DNA from: Daphnia pulex
Taxonomy: Eukaryota; Arthropoda; Branchiopoda; Diplostraca; Daphniidae
NCBI RefSeq assembly: GCF_021134715.1
Contig: NC_060019.1
Coordinates: 3,534,001-3,598,000 of the forward strand
DNA: 64,000 nucleotides
Direction of reading: 5' to 3'
Both the position numbers and the translations under genes were made by a program. Below, piece by piece: positions 43,931 through 58,317 of the stretch. The notes beneath the pieces were generated by a model. That model ran no database searches, was not told where the DNA came from, and saw only the letters and a program-made list of their open reading frames with translations. Position 1 is the first letter of the stretch, and every line of letters starts with the position of its first letter.

Positions 43931-44228
43931 CATTAACTGGGTTCTGCAAAAATTAATGCTCTGCTATTACAGAAGCTTCGGGTAACCTTGCTAACGCAGG
44001 TAGCTGACAATGATAATGCACGAGAGATTTTGTTTGATTGACTTAGTTTTTTTTTCTACAATAGATGTCTCTTTCTTCGCAGTTGGCTCGCTCGCGGCAC
44101 CGCTGTAAGAAAGAAGGAAGAAGTTCGGCCTTCCAAATATAGCAGAGACTCCGATCGTACGCCCTCCATTTTGGACCCATTTCAAGAAGCGTACGTGCAA
44201 TTTGTGAATTGCCTTTTAAACGTTCAAG

Positions 44229-44687
44229 ATGCAGGGACTCTCACTAAAATCTCTTAAAAAACACCCTTCTGTGAGTATCTATTGCTTCGATCATTCATAT
44301 TCTTGTACCTTTGCAAAACAACTACAAAGCAATTTAAACATATATATGGCTTGCATTTAATGTAGGTTAATCTTATTCGTATTTCAGCTTATTTCTTGAT
44401 GTTATTATTTTAGCTCATCCCCCTCTTCGTTTCGTTGGGAGTTGGAGTTGCGATGGCTGCTATGTATACTCTTCGTCTAGCAACCCAAAACCCTGATGTT
44501 ACATGGGACAGGAAGAACAACCCAGAGCCATGGCAAAAGTATGCTGAAAAGCAATACAAGGTAAATCGAAAACACAATTTCTGTAGTTTCTGCATTCATA
44601 CATTACCATTACATTTTTTTTTTCTATTTCTAGTTTTATTCGCCAGCTGGATTCAAACCTAGCCAGGCACCTAAATATGAAGAGTGA
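44229..44687 (+). CDS. NDUFA4: NDUFA4, cytochrome c oxidase-associated small subunit
   Basis: Three coding exons, 44229-44270, 44414-44560 and 44634-44687, all with GT-AG introns (143 and 73 bp) in phase 0, encode 80 residues. It reads [20 protein letters not shown], has a single membrane helix (about residues 14-35, [20 protein letters not shown]), then [20 protein letters not shown], the family hallmark (NPDV.WDR.NPEPW), and YKFYSPAGF near the end. Family members are about 80 residues and sit in the mitochondrial inner membrane, first ascribed to complex I and now to complex IV. The first ATG after a short leader is chosen because KHPSLIPLF follows at the usual distance. AATAAA lies at 44748-44753. 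Intact. Confidence 0.95.
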
Positions 44688-44747
44688 TTTCCATAAAAGA
44701 GTTCTTTTATAGTCTCCTTCATGATTGAAATTCCTGGATAATGTTGA

Positions 44748-44753
44748 AATAAA
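44748..44753 (+). terminator. poly(A) signal of NDUFA4
   Basis: AATAAA 61 bp after the NDUFA4 stop, the only such hexamer close by. Confidence 0.7.
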
Positions 44754-45907
44754 AAGAATTGGTAGTATTTCGTAAACCATTAACTGAACAGTAAACTAAA
44801 AAAAAAAAAATTACATTATGTAAGAACACGTCACTTTCAAAATGCCAATTATCAAAATTGCTGGCTGAACTGACAATATTAGGTATTGGTGGGTTAATTT
44901 TACATTGTACGTAAGAGGGCTAACCCCCTTGTAAAAATTGGCATCAGTTTAAGGTGTCTGTATAAAAATAAACAACTGAAATCGAAATATGTTTGCACCA
45001 GATCTTCTCTTCATTTTATATCACTTAAGAGTAATTCAAAATTCCAGGTTTAAAGATAAATTTTTGTTTTCTTGTTGAAGTAATACATCTTCAGTCAGAA
45101 CTAGGAAGAATAGAAACAAGCTTTTGATGTTATTAAAAATCTATCATCAGGCGCAATTGAAAATTTAAATTAGGTCATTTTCACACTGTCCGTTTGGATG
45201 AATGAAACATGAATTAGAGAAATCGGTAACAACAGATGTGTATTTTTTTTTGTAGCAAATAACTGAAGTGAGACTGGTACAGTGACTAGAAAAAAATTAA
45301 ATAACAGAAATAGCTCGGATGTTGGTAGCTTAGTATGCAATAATTTACGATTTTTAATTTACAAACCGAACGACGATAGACTCGAGGTTACTCTTTACAG
45401 ATGTGACAAAAACCCAAAAGTGAAATTGAAACTGCGGGGATTATCCCGATTATGGAAGTCAATGTTGATAATACATCAACAATTGATGAAAACATTTCAT
45501 AATTCATCAAGACATCAGGTTCAAAGAGGATATGATACTGCAATAAGTACCGCGGAACATTCCACCAAAAACGCCACAGACAAGAAGAGTGAGATTGGAT
45601 GGTATAATCCAAAACAAGAATTATTTCGACAGTGGGAAGGTTGGCTTTTTTTTCCATTTTTTTTTTTTTTCTTTTTCTTTTTTTTTTAACAAAACAAGTT
45701 GTTGGGTAGTATAAAACATATTCCCCCAAAATGTTATGGCAGTGGCGGAAGAGAAAAATGACAAGTTTTATTGCGCGTGAAGTAGCCCCCAGCTATATTC
45801 TGCTCGGGTTCTTTGACTAGAATTAAAGTTGTTCATCTCCATCGTAACACGCACTCGGCCTCCTGTATACCTGCATATATTGGTAATGAAGTAATTACAA
45901 ATGAGCT
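44754..45907. other. 3' region between convergent NDUFA4 and SLC35F
   Basis: Contains a long T-run (about 45653-45688) and possibly the 3' untranslated region of SLC35F. A plus-strand 135-codon ORF at 45282-45689 ends in the T-run and has no domain. Confidence 0.4.
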
Positions 45908-48634
45908 CTATAGATATCGACAAGATAAATTGAAAAATACCTGGAACGTTGCTTGGGGATTAAAAGTAACTTCTTTGTGCCCACGTGACCTTGGAAGAGT
46001 GCAGTGAGGAAGTTGTTGCATTCGATTGGAATGCAGCATTCCCGATCCTCCTATATTAGGACTAGGGGGTAGTTTGAGTTTCACTGTCTGAGTGAAAGTA
46101 CTATCAAGCGATGGTAGGGGACGCAACGGCTGTTGCTGAGGAAGCGGCTGCGGACAAGGTTCTCGTCCACCTAAAAGCATTCGTTCAGGAGCAGGAGTTG
46201 ACTCTAATCCAGTTCGCACGCTAACGGGGGTAGGAGTTGAATCCCGTCCATCGAAGGAAGTCGTCAACTCTTCTACCTGACTTCCATGAAGACCTGGGTT
46301 TCTGGAAACCTGTGGAAAAAACAAACACTTTATACAAAATCTGATATTTTTAGCTAAACTAATACAAACTTGCCTGATAATATTCTTCATTCTCTTTCAC
46401 TGCACTGCCAGGACGTCTCCTTCTAAAATGGACAATCGATAATCAAATTAGATTCCACACCAAAACTATAAGCAAAACAAAAATGTTATAAATACCTATA
46501 GGTTCCATATGTAGCTTCGGCACTGTGACAGTAAACGGGCAAGGGTATAGAAGTCTGAGCGGGAATTCCGGAACGGACAACAGGCGGTGGTGGAGGAGGC
46601 GGACAACTTAAGCTTTGCATATTGAACTGCATGTCGTGGCTTGAGTTGTGTGAGCTCATATTGGTCGTTGTAGTAGTTGTCGTGATAGTACGCGGCAAAG
46701 TTAACCTACATAGAAGTATAACATCAATTATAAACGAGAGCTCATTTCTGGGCCGTTATTAGATAAAACGGCACAAAAAGTAAGATTAAATAAAATAGAT
46801 TTTTTCTTTTCTTTTGAGATCACTTACTCTGATTTTTAATAGTAGTGACGAGAGAAAAATTTCAAATTTCATGCATCCACGGACACTGATTGTTATGTTT
46901 TTAAATAAATAAAATAATAAGGACGACACGAAGGCCATGCAGGAACCATCATGCATAAGAATTTCCAAATAATATGTAAAATCGACATTTATACTTTATG
47001 GTGTTTGTTAATTTACCTTGGACCAAAAGTTTGCGAATAAATGGGCGCTGATCGTGAGCAGAATATCACTACTCCAGCCACTACCAGAGCATAGGATAGT
47101 GCGTACATCACATCGTACTGTAGATGGTAGATGGTAGATTAAAAATTAAAAATTTGTTCGTTAACGCCATTAAATAACTGTGAAAAACATTGACTCACTT
47201 TAAACTGAAACAAAAGCACTCCAATAACAAGCGTGTAGAAATCGGCCGTGAGAAGCGACAGGTTGATTGCCATAGCACTTGTCACCTTCATAACGATCGG
47301 TGTGATTGTGTAGTAGGTAAATAGGGTAAGAGTAAATGCCGCTAACAGAACGATAACTCTCCACTCGGACCAGTCAATGCTAGCAACTTGTTCATGTTCC
47401 AAAGCAGCTCTACAAATACAAAAAAATGTTTTAAAAGTCTGGGACATTAGTTGCAGGATTGATATTAATACTTACAACTGTATGCCATTGATTACACTTC
47501 CAAATAAACCAATCATAGCTAGAAATTCAACACAATCAATTGTTTTCACGACATATTCTTCAGCTATTATTATTATTCCATACAAGAGGGCCCCTCCAAT
47601 GCACATCAAGTCACCTAGAACCAAAAATATTATAAGTAGGAATACAATTTTGAAAATAGGTATAATTGAATTACCAATTAATCTGTCTTTTGCTGTCTCA
47701 TTATTTTCATCTGGGATAGCCCAGACTAGGCAGAATATTCCTACTAGGCAGACTTTGACTCCAATTACGTGTATAATTTGATATCTGACTTTGAGAACAG
47801 TTCTGCTAAGCACTAATACTGCGGGAATTGCAAAGCAATCCAATAGTTGAGCACTTCTTAGAGTGGTGTACTGATATGCTTGAACAACTAAATAGTTGGC
47901 TTCTACATCAGCTATTGCAAGGAAGAAATATTTGAGTCCTCTTTTTCTCAACACACTCAACAATCCTCCTTCTCCTGGTCGACATGCTAAAGTTGTGGTG
48001 AACACTAGACACAGCAAGACATAATTGAGGAAGCACTGGGCTGCAAGTAGAAAGTATACAATTTTATTATTCGAGAAAAAACAGCATTCGTAAAAAAGGA
48101 TTCAAAGTCTCACCAGTGGGTGCAGCAACCCCGTAATTTGCATAAAGTAACTGGCTGATTACAGCACTGGTGCACAGGAGTACTGATAAAAATTGTCCAA
48201 GAAAAATAGATCGCCACACTTCCCTAAAAAATAAATCAGCATATTTACGTCTTCACAGCATCAAGAACCTTAAAATATTGTAAATAATGCTTGTGGCATA
48301 TACACTGGTATCCTCACAAACTGTAGGGAATCTTACAACCCAGCAGTTCAATGTGGACAATGAATTTCACAATACAATAATAATAATAACAGCTAGGCAC
48401 CATTGTAGAACACAGAAATAGCTAAGTGCATCACAAAAGAGTGTTTATGTTTGAAGTTTTGACGTCCAAACAAGCGTTCGGTACAATAGGGGATTAAGAT
48501 TAAGGACTGGATGAAATTAATAATTACCATCGATTCAGCTCGGAGAAATATTTTTCACAGCGTACACTGAAACTGTCGGTGGGTAAAGGATTTGTAGGGA
48601 TCTGCTGATTCCTTACAGCCATTTTGGTTTCCAT
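45908..48634 (-). CDS. SLC35F1/F2-like transporter (drug/metabolite transporter superfamily)
   Basis: Nine coding exons: 48528-48634, 48114-48223, 47675-48040, 47476-47614, 47199-47409, 47017-47117, 46496-46705, 46374-46422 and 45908-46309. Phases agree throughout and predict 564 residues. Exons 1-6 form a multi-helix membrane domain typical of SLC35F1/F2: VWRSIFLGQFLSVLLCTSAV, the signature DVEANYLVVQAYQYTTLRSA, then VRYQIIHVIGVKVCLVGIFC and EEYVVKTIDCVEFLAMIGLF. Exons 7-9 add a soluble Pro/Thr/Gln-rich tail of about 220 residues, longer than usual in the family. The start used is the upstream ATG (48632-48634); a second is at 48620-48622. The exon 8 donor is CAG|GCAAGT, a GC-AG intron. A CCAG|GTATTT near 45932 might be an alternative donor before the stop. 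Substrate unknown. Confidence 0.9.
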
Positions 48635-51600
48635 TTTTTGGTTTTCACAATTTAGTGGCTGGAAGAGTAGTAGAGGGGCCGGGCCCACTGAAATGCTGGC
48701 TGCCGGGTGCGCAGAATGGATGAGGTTACAATACTCACGAATTGATCGATTGCATGCAGGGTCATCACGTCCAGTTTGCAGGTGATTCTACTTCTACTGA
48801 ACACCTTATGATTTCTACTTTAATGGGCATCTGAGCCCGCAATAAAGTTACGTTTGCCGAGATTGATTATAGTCAATCATTTGCAACTTTTGAAAAAAAA
48901 AAAATTACGATATCTTTGACGCCCGCGTAGGATCGTCAATGAAAGTAGGCGGGGTACGCTAGCTACTAGGCCACACAATCCCGGCAGCGCTAAAATTTCG
49001 TTTGTATAAAATGACGCCAGAATGCGCCTAAATCGCAATGCGCAAATGAAAACAAATCAAAATGCGTCGCGCATTCTTTTTTTTTTTCGTGTCGGACAAA
49101 CTTTCACTGTGTTGCAGACTCGCGCGACGAAAAATCCATGGAATAAACTGGAAAAAGGCGGAATAGGGAAATATAATGTCATATAACAAGAAACAAAAAA
49201 CAATTAAATTGCGCTGCTTTCATCCGCGCTATTATACTATACTTTCCTAACAAAATGTTGCGCAAACCGTAAAGAAGAACACACAGTAAATAAATTAAAC
49301 GGCTTAACTACGCCTATGTTGACCAAGTCAATAAACCTATGCCTCAACATTAACCAAAGGAAAACGAATAGTACCCAGTCTGATATATGTTGCTGCTGTG
49401 GTCGTCTTTTTGCTTCGTTCAACACTATATTACGCGCGAGTTTCAAATTGCGAAAGAGACAAAACACCAGAGAAAGGAAATCTTTGTTTTTATTAAAAAG
49501 CTAACCACGAAGAAGGTATTCCGAAATCAAATGTAATCCCAACTAAAAAAAAAATATCCCTTTTCCGTTTCTCGACCGAAAACCGGGAAAAACCCGACTT
49601 TTCCTTGCTGCTTGCGGAGACTTTAAATGCCTATTTTCTTATTTGGATCGAAATTAAAATCATCAACTCTTCAAAAATAAGCCGATCTAAAATTTCAATC
49701 ATTGTTTATCCTATCAAGATTTTGTTTCTTTAAAGATTCCAAATTCATTTCCCTGCTTACGTAAATTTTCACCAATAGCTTATCATCCGCTTTGATTGAA
49801 CGTAGACACTAATAGATTAGACAAAAAAAAAGACTTTGTACGTATATCATTTGTAGGTATGTCAAACTGGCTCAGAGACTTCTATTTTTTCTGCCGTTGA
49901 TTGTTCAACATAATTATACTCTAATAACAGACATTAGCCGTACGGTAGCTATATCCCATTAAATCTGATCAAGTCACCAAAGAGTGAGGGAATTAATTAG
50001 CCCATTATGTAGACTGTTATGTTATAATGGCTTGAATGTAAATATGAAATAGATTCAAGATAAAATAAAAGGGAATAAATAGGCGTACAGAAACTCTTTA
50101 TTATGTAGAGCAATCCTGAAATTTCATTTCATTTCTTCATGCACAAATTATTTGAAATTAATTCAGCGTTATCAAATTAGAATGAATTGTCACAATGCAA
50201 AATTAGGCAACCGGTGGAATTTCCAAAAATTCTTTGTGACCAACGTAGTCAATTATGTTCGGAACCTCCAGCCTCGGGGTAGCAATCGTCTAAATTTTTG
50301 TGTGATACCTGCATAGCTATAAATCTTGTCAAAGTCTGTCTGTGTGTGCCACATTGCATCGATTTGTGTTGACGATAAAAAGAAGGATAAAAAAAGAGAA
50401 TGAGCGCTACATACGAAAGTGTGGTGGTAGGTAGAGTCCATACACTTTTGCCGCGTACACTGACGGCCGTGCGCTTGTGGATTCATTCGTCCGTCACGTG
50501 AACAATGTCAATCACGAATTCACGATAAACCCAGCAAGGTTTTTCTTATATAAAATCCAGAACATCTCGCACATCGCTCAAAGCTCTGAAATGACAAAAT
50601 CATTCTCGGGAAAAAAAACATTTGCCAAAGATTTTCTATAAATATTTCAATCAAAATTTTCCATTGAAAAATAAATTACGAAATTCTGTTATTGATTGTG
50701 ACCGACGAAGAAAATAAATGTAACATAACGAATTGGACTATAAAATAAAACGAACTGGTCGCTGATGTAATGATATAATTTCGCATACGTCTTAGCGGTG
50801 AAACTTGCTTGTGTGGTTAAGACTTCAAAGCGCTTTCGGCGTGACAACTCTACAGGTGGGATTGGGGTTTTTCATTCTTTCAAATGCAAGTCATCATGAT
50901 GTCAAAAATAGTACATATTATTTATACTTGTCAAATAATAGTCCTTTCCAAATCGCAAACTAATGTTGGTTGAAAACAACTTTTGATAAAAATGAAAACT
51001 GGAAATATTTCGTTTGGAGTTAAAAATGATGAGAAAAAGAAACGTGACTGAACTGTTGGATTATTATTATTTTTTTAAATTTCCTATCGTCACGTAGATG
51101 ACCTCTAGCAACGAAATATTTATCTACCATGTGAAGTTTGATCTCCCCCATATATACGTGTCATTAATTCTACGGTATAGCATACCACCGTATATGATTT
51201 CGACAACGCAGCAAAAGTGAAAGTGAAATCGTTGTGGATTTCTGCTTCGTCTTCTTGCTGGTTGGTCCATAGAACCGTACGGCACATTTTGACGACCGAG
51301 TTTGTATTTATGTTGTATGTAATATGTGAGTCGTTGACCGTCACCTGGAATCACTAACACACACACACACCTGCTATTATATATATTTATGCGCTTCTGG
51401 CTGTGTGGCAGCATATATATTTGACAATAATGGCATATATATTTTTCCAATGGAATGGAAAATAAATACAGTACAAATGTATGAATAGCAAATAAAAATT
51501 GAGTACCCATCATTCATGGTTTTGTGGTCCAACTTTATTAGAATTTGGTTAGCATACGTGTCTTCCACATGATAAAACAGAAGGCTAGACTCTTTTTTGA

Positions 51601-54600
51601 CATTTTAAAAATTGTTTAAACACATTATTCTTATCATTTTCGAATCATCAAGTCTGTCGGGGTTGGAGGTTGGAAAACAATAATTCTTCCTGATTTCAAA
51701 GGTCGTTTTTATAGAACAAAAGATAGCGGCACTCTGTGTCAATCCTGTTCTCTATAGCGGATCCTCTCCTATCCTGGCCGTTTATGATTTAAAGGTCAAA
51801 AACTGAAGATGGAAGGGGGGTGTGAACCAGAACGCATTAGGCACTTTGGAGTGACCTTGCCAAGGATTATATTTACATCCCATTAATTTCAAAGAAAATA
51901 AAAAGACGACATAGAAACAATGGATGGTATAAAAAAAAACAAGTATCAGCCAGGTATATACACACACACATGTGGGAAAATATAATAAGAACTGGGATTA
52001 TTGTTTGGCTTTTATTTTTAGAGTCTCTCCGTCTGTTTTTTCCAACTGTCGCAGGGCACACAAACGCTGGAAGAATCAGAACGGCACTGTCATAAAAAAA
52101 TAGCTGACTCAGTTTCTTCTTCAGCGCTGAAGGCGATATTTTGCAGAACGTCATCCAGCAGCAGCGGGAAAAAATATTATTAAGCGTTACAAAAAGACAC
52201 ACATATAATCATTTGTGTATCTCTCCAGTTTTCTTCAACCGACCTCGACTAAATGTTTTCGGATCACCGCAGAGTTTGTCGGACCAGCGAAATTTTTCTC
52301 AAAGAAAAAAAGAGACAAGGCTGTACGTGTTGTTCGCCATGTGTACATCTAAAGGCCATGTACGGTTTCACTTGCTGCCGAGATTTGCTTATATTTTCGT
52401 TTCTCTAGCTGTAACAACAACAGGGTGAGGTACACAGAAGAGTATTCAAGGCCAATACATCGCGATAAAGTCGCCGGTGCATAACGTAATTATTTATTAT
52501 TGCCAAGCTATTTAATAGAGCTTAACACGAGTTTTCACGTTCGAACGATCGACTAAATTGGTACAAAATATTCAGCTCCCGTTTACCAAAATAATTCGAC
52601 GGGCCGAAAATACGGAATGTCGCAATCGACGAGTATATAAATTGCGCCTTGTCGCCGAGCCAATACGTCATCAGCCGCCAACGCACAGATGTCGTTTGGC
52701 AGGATTGCATTTTCTGCGTCGTCAGTCGAAAATGATAATATGGAAATTGGCACAACCTAATTTTAGACCCGTTTGGGATATAAGTTTAAATTTAGTAGTT
52801 CAAGAGGCCTATTATCTCAAAGTGATTATAAATCTAAAAATTCACAAGTGGCTGAGCTATAACTAGAACTTTTTTCAAGAGACTCTGGTAAATATGTTGA
52901 TATATAATAATAAGTGCCGTGCTGTTTATTACCAAGATGGATGGGGCATTCACGTAACAGACACGGCGGGATATTCAAACGAGTCTTTTTCTTTGTAAAA
53001 GTTCACGCAATTTCGCAGCTACAGGAGACACTATATAGCCAGAGGGGAAATGACTCTACATTTAGACTGTGGCCGAGACTTTTTCGAGCATTTTCATTGA
53101 TGGCCAGCAAACTAAACGACGGGCCAGCCAGCAGTAGTCTATGGCTAGACGACTACGAAGAGCGAGGCATTCGTTGCGTGAAAGTTGGCCAGCTACGGAT
53201 ATATCTCTCAAAGCACGGTGTGCCCAGCTCTATACCATCGCCATTCATGGAACCCTCTCTCTCTCTTACTCTCTGCGCTGTATAGGAGAAGAGTGAAAGT
53301 TCTGATTTTCCTTGTTTGTTCCTCCTTAGATTCGTTGACGTTTTTTTATTTTTATTTTTCTTCTGCTGGTTAGATATTCCCATTTCTATTATAGACACAT
53401 CAAGGTCTGTGAATCTTTGAATTCTTCTCCTCTCTCCGAGATTCTTGCTGCTGTGAAGCGTCAAGATTTCTTGTCCTATTCTTTTTATTGTGTCGAAGAA
53501 ACAACAACAACAAATCTAACCATAGCTGAAGACGCTTAAAAGAATGGCGGTTTAAGGTGTGGCGAAAGCACAAACGACTTTCAATTTTTTCTTTTTATAA
53601 ATTTCTTAATTCGTCAATTGAACGGTATAAAATATTCGCCAGCACCAAAACCTCAACTGGATTTTGGCTGGTTCTTATTTCCTTTTTTAAGTGCCGACTA
53701 TATAAATTTGAATGGAAAAGTGTGTACAACGCTTTCTCGTTGGCAATATTCAATCAGACGAATAAATAATTCGACAGGTTTTTCGCAATCAGGAAAGTGG
53801 CGAGTCAATCACGTTGACAATTCCACCACCACATCAGTATCGGCGAAAAAACTCTTTCACCCGAGGGGAAGTCTACTATATAACTTATATATTTCAAACA
53901 AGACACAACTGCTTTCAACTGAGCTGTATTGGGCTGGTTTCCACCGGAGGGTTCAAACTGAAAATAAAATAAAATTTCAAATTCAATTCGTGTCGTCGGG
54001 CTGGGCGCCGACCGCACACAAGACAACCAGTCAGAGTTCTATTGCGTGTTGACAAATTCGACGGACCTTATATATTGGCCCGTTTCTATAGGAATGCCAA
54101 CGTAACTTTGAACCCCCCCCCCCCGTGTCATAAAGGCGAAATAAGGTCATAGCGTGTTTCAAACTTCGTCCCATCGCCCTAATAATATAACAGCGAAAGT
54201 TGAATGAATTAGTAGATACCGTACGACGACTGCTGTGTCTGCTGCATTGGCTGGGATGGTGCCCGAGTCCAGCCAGAGACCTTCACCCAATGACCTATAA
54301 CTGCTGCCAATTCTGGTCAGCGTATTGAATACCGTATAGTATAGCTAGACATAAAACAGCAACAAAAAGAAGGGAGTTCACATGGACCATCCCAATCACG
54401 CACCACCGTAGAAACAAACCAAATTCCGGCCATCAAAGATGGCCGATGCCGCTGGCTTATTTAAAATAGGAGCGGCAAATTGCATCGATTCAAATAATGA
54501 ATTGAAATCAAACGAATGAATGGACAACCAGACTCGAGTCAAATCGAGTTGAACCAGTCTCCATCTTTGGAAGTGATTTTTCTTTCACAAAATAAAATTA

Positions 54601-57600
54601 AAAAAACAACGAATAACCCGTCTTATTGCGATCGAGTTGCAAAAGTTGAAAGTTCGAGATAGCCATCGCGTCCCATTTCACACAATTTCTAATTCTTTGA
54701 CAAGCTGTGAAGCGTCATAACAACCAATTAACGCTGTACAATAATAATTGAACAGTGTTTTTATTTTATCAAGGTTATGTATACTTATCAAAAGATTAAC
54801 TATATACACACCTGTTTGACCTCGTAAGAAATCACCTTCTACACAAACGCCCAAAATGAACGAATTAAAAAACAAACAATCAAAAACAGGAACATTCAGT
54901 TTGTCTATAAAGGACATCCGCAAGTTGAATCAACCTGTGGAAATATATTAGTACACTGTCTACACTCTGGCTGAATTAAAGAAAGCGAGGAGAGATGTGT
55001 TTGGGCTTTATGGTGTTTGAAATTAAGCGCGGAAAGAACAATTAACTGAGCTGGTAGTAGTAGGCTACACAGCTGGAATATTATGACTTTCTTCTATTGC
55101 AAAATGGATATTTAGCTTATAGAGCTGCTGGTGGTGGTAAATAAATATCTATCTACACTGCTGTACAGTGTACTACATGTAGTGGTTTTCTCTCTGGCCA
55201 ACAGTGCTGCAATCGAGGCAACAACAGCTGGGCGACGGTATAGAGCGGCGGACGAAATCTACTATAGCTACTACTGCTGGTATATAGAAGAAAATAACGT
55301 AAGAAAATGAAAGTGACTAGCCGAGTTTTTTTTTCTTTATATTTCACGAAAAAAAAAGAAGGAGAACCATCGTCTCGTTGGGTCACCGCTGCATAAACCC
55401 GTTAGCCTTGTCCGACTATTAGAATTGACTGTATTTTATTATTCGGGGGGAGATTTTCTTTTTCTTTTCAGGTTGCTGCTCCTGCTGCTGCTGCTGCTGA
55501 GGCCTCTCCTCTTTTCCATCAACGTCTCAGTAACAACCAGCAGCTGCTGCTGCACTGCAAAAGTGCACAATCGTCACTACATGTCTAAGATATACGTATA
55601 GTCCAGCAATCGTATAAGAGAGGGACTTGTACCGAATGGGGCTCGCTCCGGGCTATTAAGAGGCCTCATTCTTTTAGCTGTCTATTTCTCTGCTGCTGAC
55701 CAGCAGCAGCTGTGCGTTTCAATATCTTTAAGATACTGGCATAGATCTGGAGCCCGAAAGAATCGTTAAAAGATGAGAGTAATTAAAAAATAAAAAAGAA
55801 TCTTCAATCGGTGATTTATTTTCAGATAATGTCGTTAAGTGATGAGTCAATTTGCACACATCCATCCTAAGAATGACGAAAGGAATTTTTTGAATTTTGC
55901 GGAGGGAAATTCCCCGCCGTCGCCCTGCCAGTAGAGGCGCTGATGCCAACACGCGCTGCGTGTTATATCAAACATTGTGATTTAGATTTTTGCGCAATTT
56001 CTAAAAATAAACTGGATAGACGAGACTGGCGTGCGTATGGCACGGCAGCTCATCGTATACACGGCTCCCGTTTCTACAACCGTGAGAGCCTCTTTTGACA
56101 TGTGTGTAATTAGGTCGAGTCCTTGATTTTACACTTGGTTATTTCGTTGCTATTTCGTTGTAAACCGTTAATGAACTCTTTTTCATGGTGGTGCAGCAGC
56201 TTACATGTCGGATGTACCTTACCGACATTTCATCTCTGGGAGCGAGACGAAGGCCGAAGGGACGGACGGAAAGAATTGATTCGGCCATTGGGAACAACAA
56301 CCCAAAAAGTGAGACGTTATCTTTCGTCGTCAATAGATTCAATTAGGCTCAATATGGGGCTAAAGGGGCGTTGGGAAAAAGGCCAATAGTTCTTTCTCTC
56401 TAGAGATAGAATACAACAAGCCGGACAACGTCGACCCGATACATGTTGCTGCTGGTGGCCAGCACACTCAGAAAAGAAAAGAAAAAGAGTTTTTAGAAAG
56501 AACTTAAATGACTTGGCTAACATTATAAATAGAGCAGGATGCCGCTTTCAAAACGAAGGCAAATATATTCGTCCTTCATTTAAAAAAACCCGTGAAAGTT
56601 GAAGAGAGAGAAACAAACCTTTATGGGGCTATACCAATGTAACAGTCCAGATAATAGGGGGAGGCGAAAAAACTTTGGATTAATCCATCACGTCGAAAGT
56701 TGGACACGTCTAATCTGCGATAAAAATGACGTCTGTAAAAAGAGGATCGATGCCCTGATTATTCCTATTTGTCTTTCCAATTGTGACCCTTCATCAGACA
56801 GTCAAAGGCCGAGCAAGTCGAAATGATTTTATGGGTTTCTATGCGCACAATCAATTGATCCATTTTGAATCACGAGTCAACATGTTTTCAGACACTATAA
56901 GGATATGACATAAAAAGTCCTGACGTCGGAGAAACTCAATTCGAAAGTCAATCAATAAAAGAAAAGAGAATTTTTAGGACAATTGGAGAAATCAACATTT
57001 TTATAACGGGTCGATTTTTCGAATCATTTAGGCTCTGAGATGATTGATTTAGACTTTGGTTAATATTAGAACAAGTGTCATTAGGGCTTCTGCCTTTTCT
57101 TCGGCAAATGAATCTTTGAAAAATGCATTTGTTATCGAATCAGGAAGAGCGTGTGTGTAAAGGACGATTGGCCAAGTGTCACGGAAGGGGATCCAAAGTT
57201 TCGACATGTCATTGTGTTGTCGTTTAGTTCGTCGTACATAAAATTGTTCCCTTTTTGTTTTTTTAATTCTTTTTTACGCGATAAAAAGAAACCCGAAAGA
57301 AGACTGCTACTACGAGTCGATGGGATATTTTTATATAAGATTTCTCATTGCGACTTCCGTGTGAGGAGGAGCAACAACACATGCGTGCGTCATCACTCGC
57401 CCCTCATGCAATCCCGCCGATGAGTTAACTTTCACACTCGGCGTCAACAACAAATCGAAGCCGGCGCCCATTATTATTAGTCAACCATTTGAGTCGATGG
57501 TCGATGTCAAAGTTTCTTTTGCGAGTTGTTTTATTACACAGGATTTTCCACCTTATAAAGTCATTTCTCCCCCCACTGAATAAACAATAACTATAATAAA

Positions 57601-57799
57601 ACTAGATGTAAATGATTTTATTTATTTACGAATTTACGGGGGGTTCCAAGCCACGCCTCCCCTCCGGTTGGGAAATGGCCGCACGAGTTTGTGCTTGATT
57701 CGTAGAGAAATCGAACTATAAGCGTATAGTAGCGCCTCTACATGGTGCAACGGCAACCATTCTGCCCCCAACCTCCGGCACAGCTTGGCCGACTCTCCC
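48635..57799. other. 9-kb intergenic region between divergent genes
   Basis: No convincing coding exon found. Features seen: AATGCGC motifs (NRF-1-like) and a T-run near 49020-49090, upstream of SLC35F; CA repeats near 51360 and 51960; a C-run at 54112-54124; CTG repeats at 55465-55500; TATA-like boxes at about 52634 (with CATCAG 30-35 bp later), 53034 and 56524. The region may hold regulatory sequence for SLC35F and NPC1. Confidence 0.45.
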
Positions 57800-57993
57800 C
57801 CAGTCGACTGTAGCCATTTTTGTGCGAGTTGTTTAGTTTTATTTTTCCTTTTTAACTACCACAATAGCACAGGTTGGTTAAATAAGGAAAAGCTACAAGG
57901 AATCTGTGAAAAAAGACTATTGAAAATTTATCCAGTGTGTCGTGGTTATTTGGATTGTCAGCTGGTAGGATCATCACACACCAGTTCAAAGAA
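57800..57993 (+). other. probable 5' non-coding exon of NPC1
   Basis: A strong donor (GAA|GTAAGTA at 57993/57994) pairs with the acceptor TTCTTTGCAG at 58281-58290, giving a 297-bp intron. The exon contains stops in all frames near its end. The left boundary is a guess. Confidence 0.5.
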
Positions 57994-58317
57994 GTAAGTA
58001 CTGGTCTTCTGCTGCCATTTTGTTTTGACTAGTCAAAATCGAGTCCAGTCTCATCAGTTGGTGTGGGAGTTTCGAGCTGTTAACGGCCGAAAAACCCGTT
58101 TCCCGGTCTTGTGTAACGGCCAACGAATATTTTTCATTTTTCATTTTCAAAGTTTCGGTACTGTCAGCCGGTCTCTCCCGTTTTCCGGTCACCCCCCGCT
58201 GGTGTGTGTGTTGCTCTCCCACCCACCCCATTTTCCTAGAGAATTTACTGGAAACATTCTTCAACTCATGATTTGTTTAATTCTTTGCAGATATTGAGCG
58301 AAAACAAGAACAACAAA

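Noticed and set aside
45282..45689. 135-codon plus-strand ORF
   Set aside because: It ends in a run of phenylalanines from a T-tract and lies in the 3' region between convergent genes.
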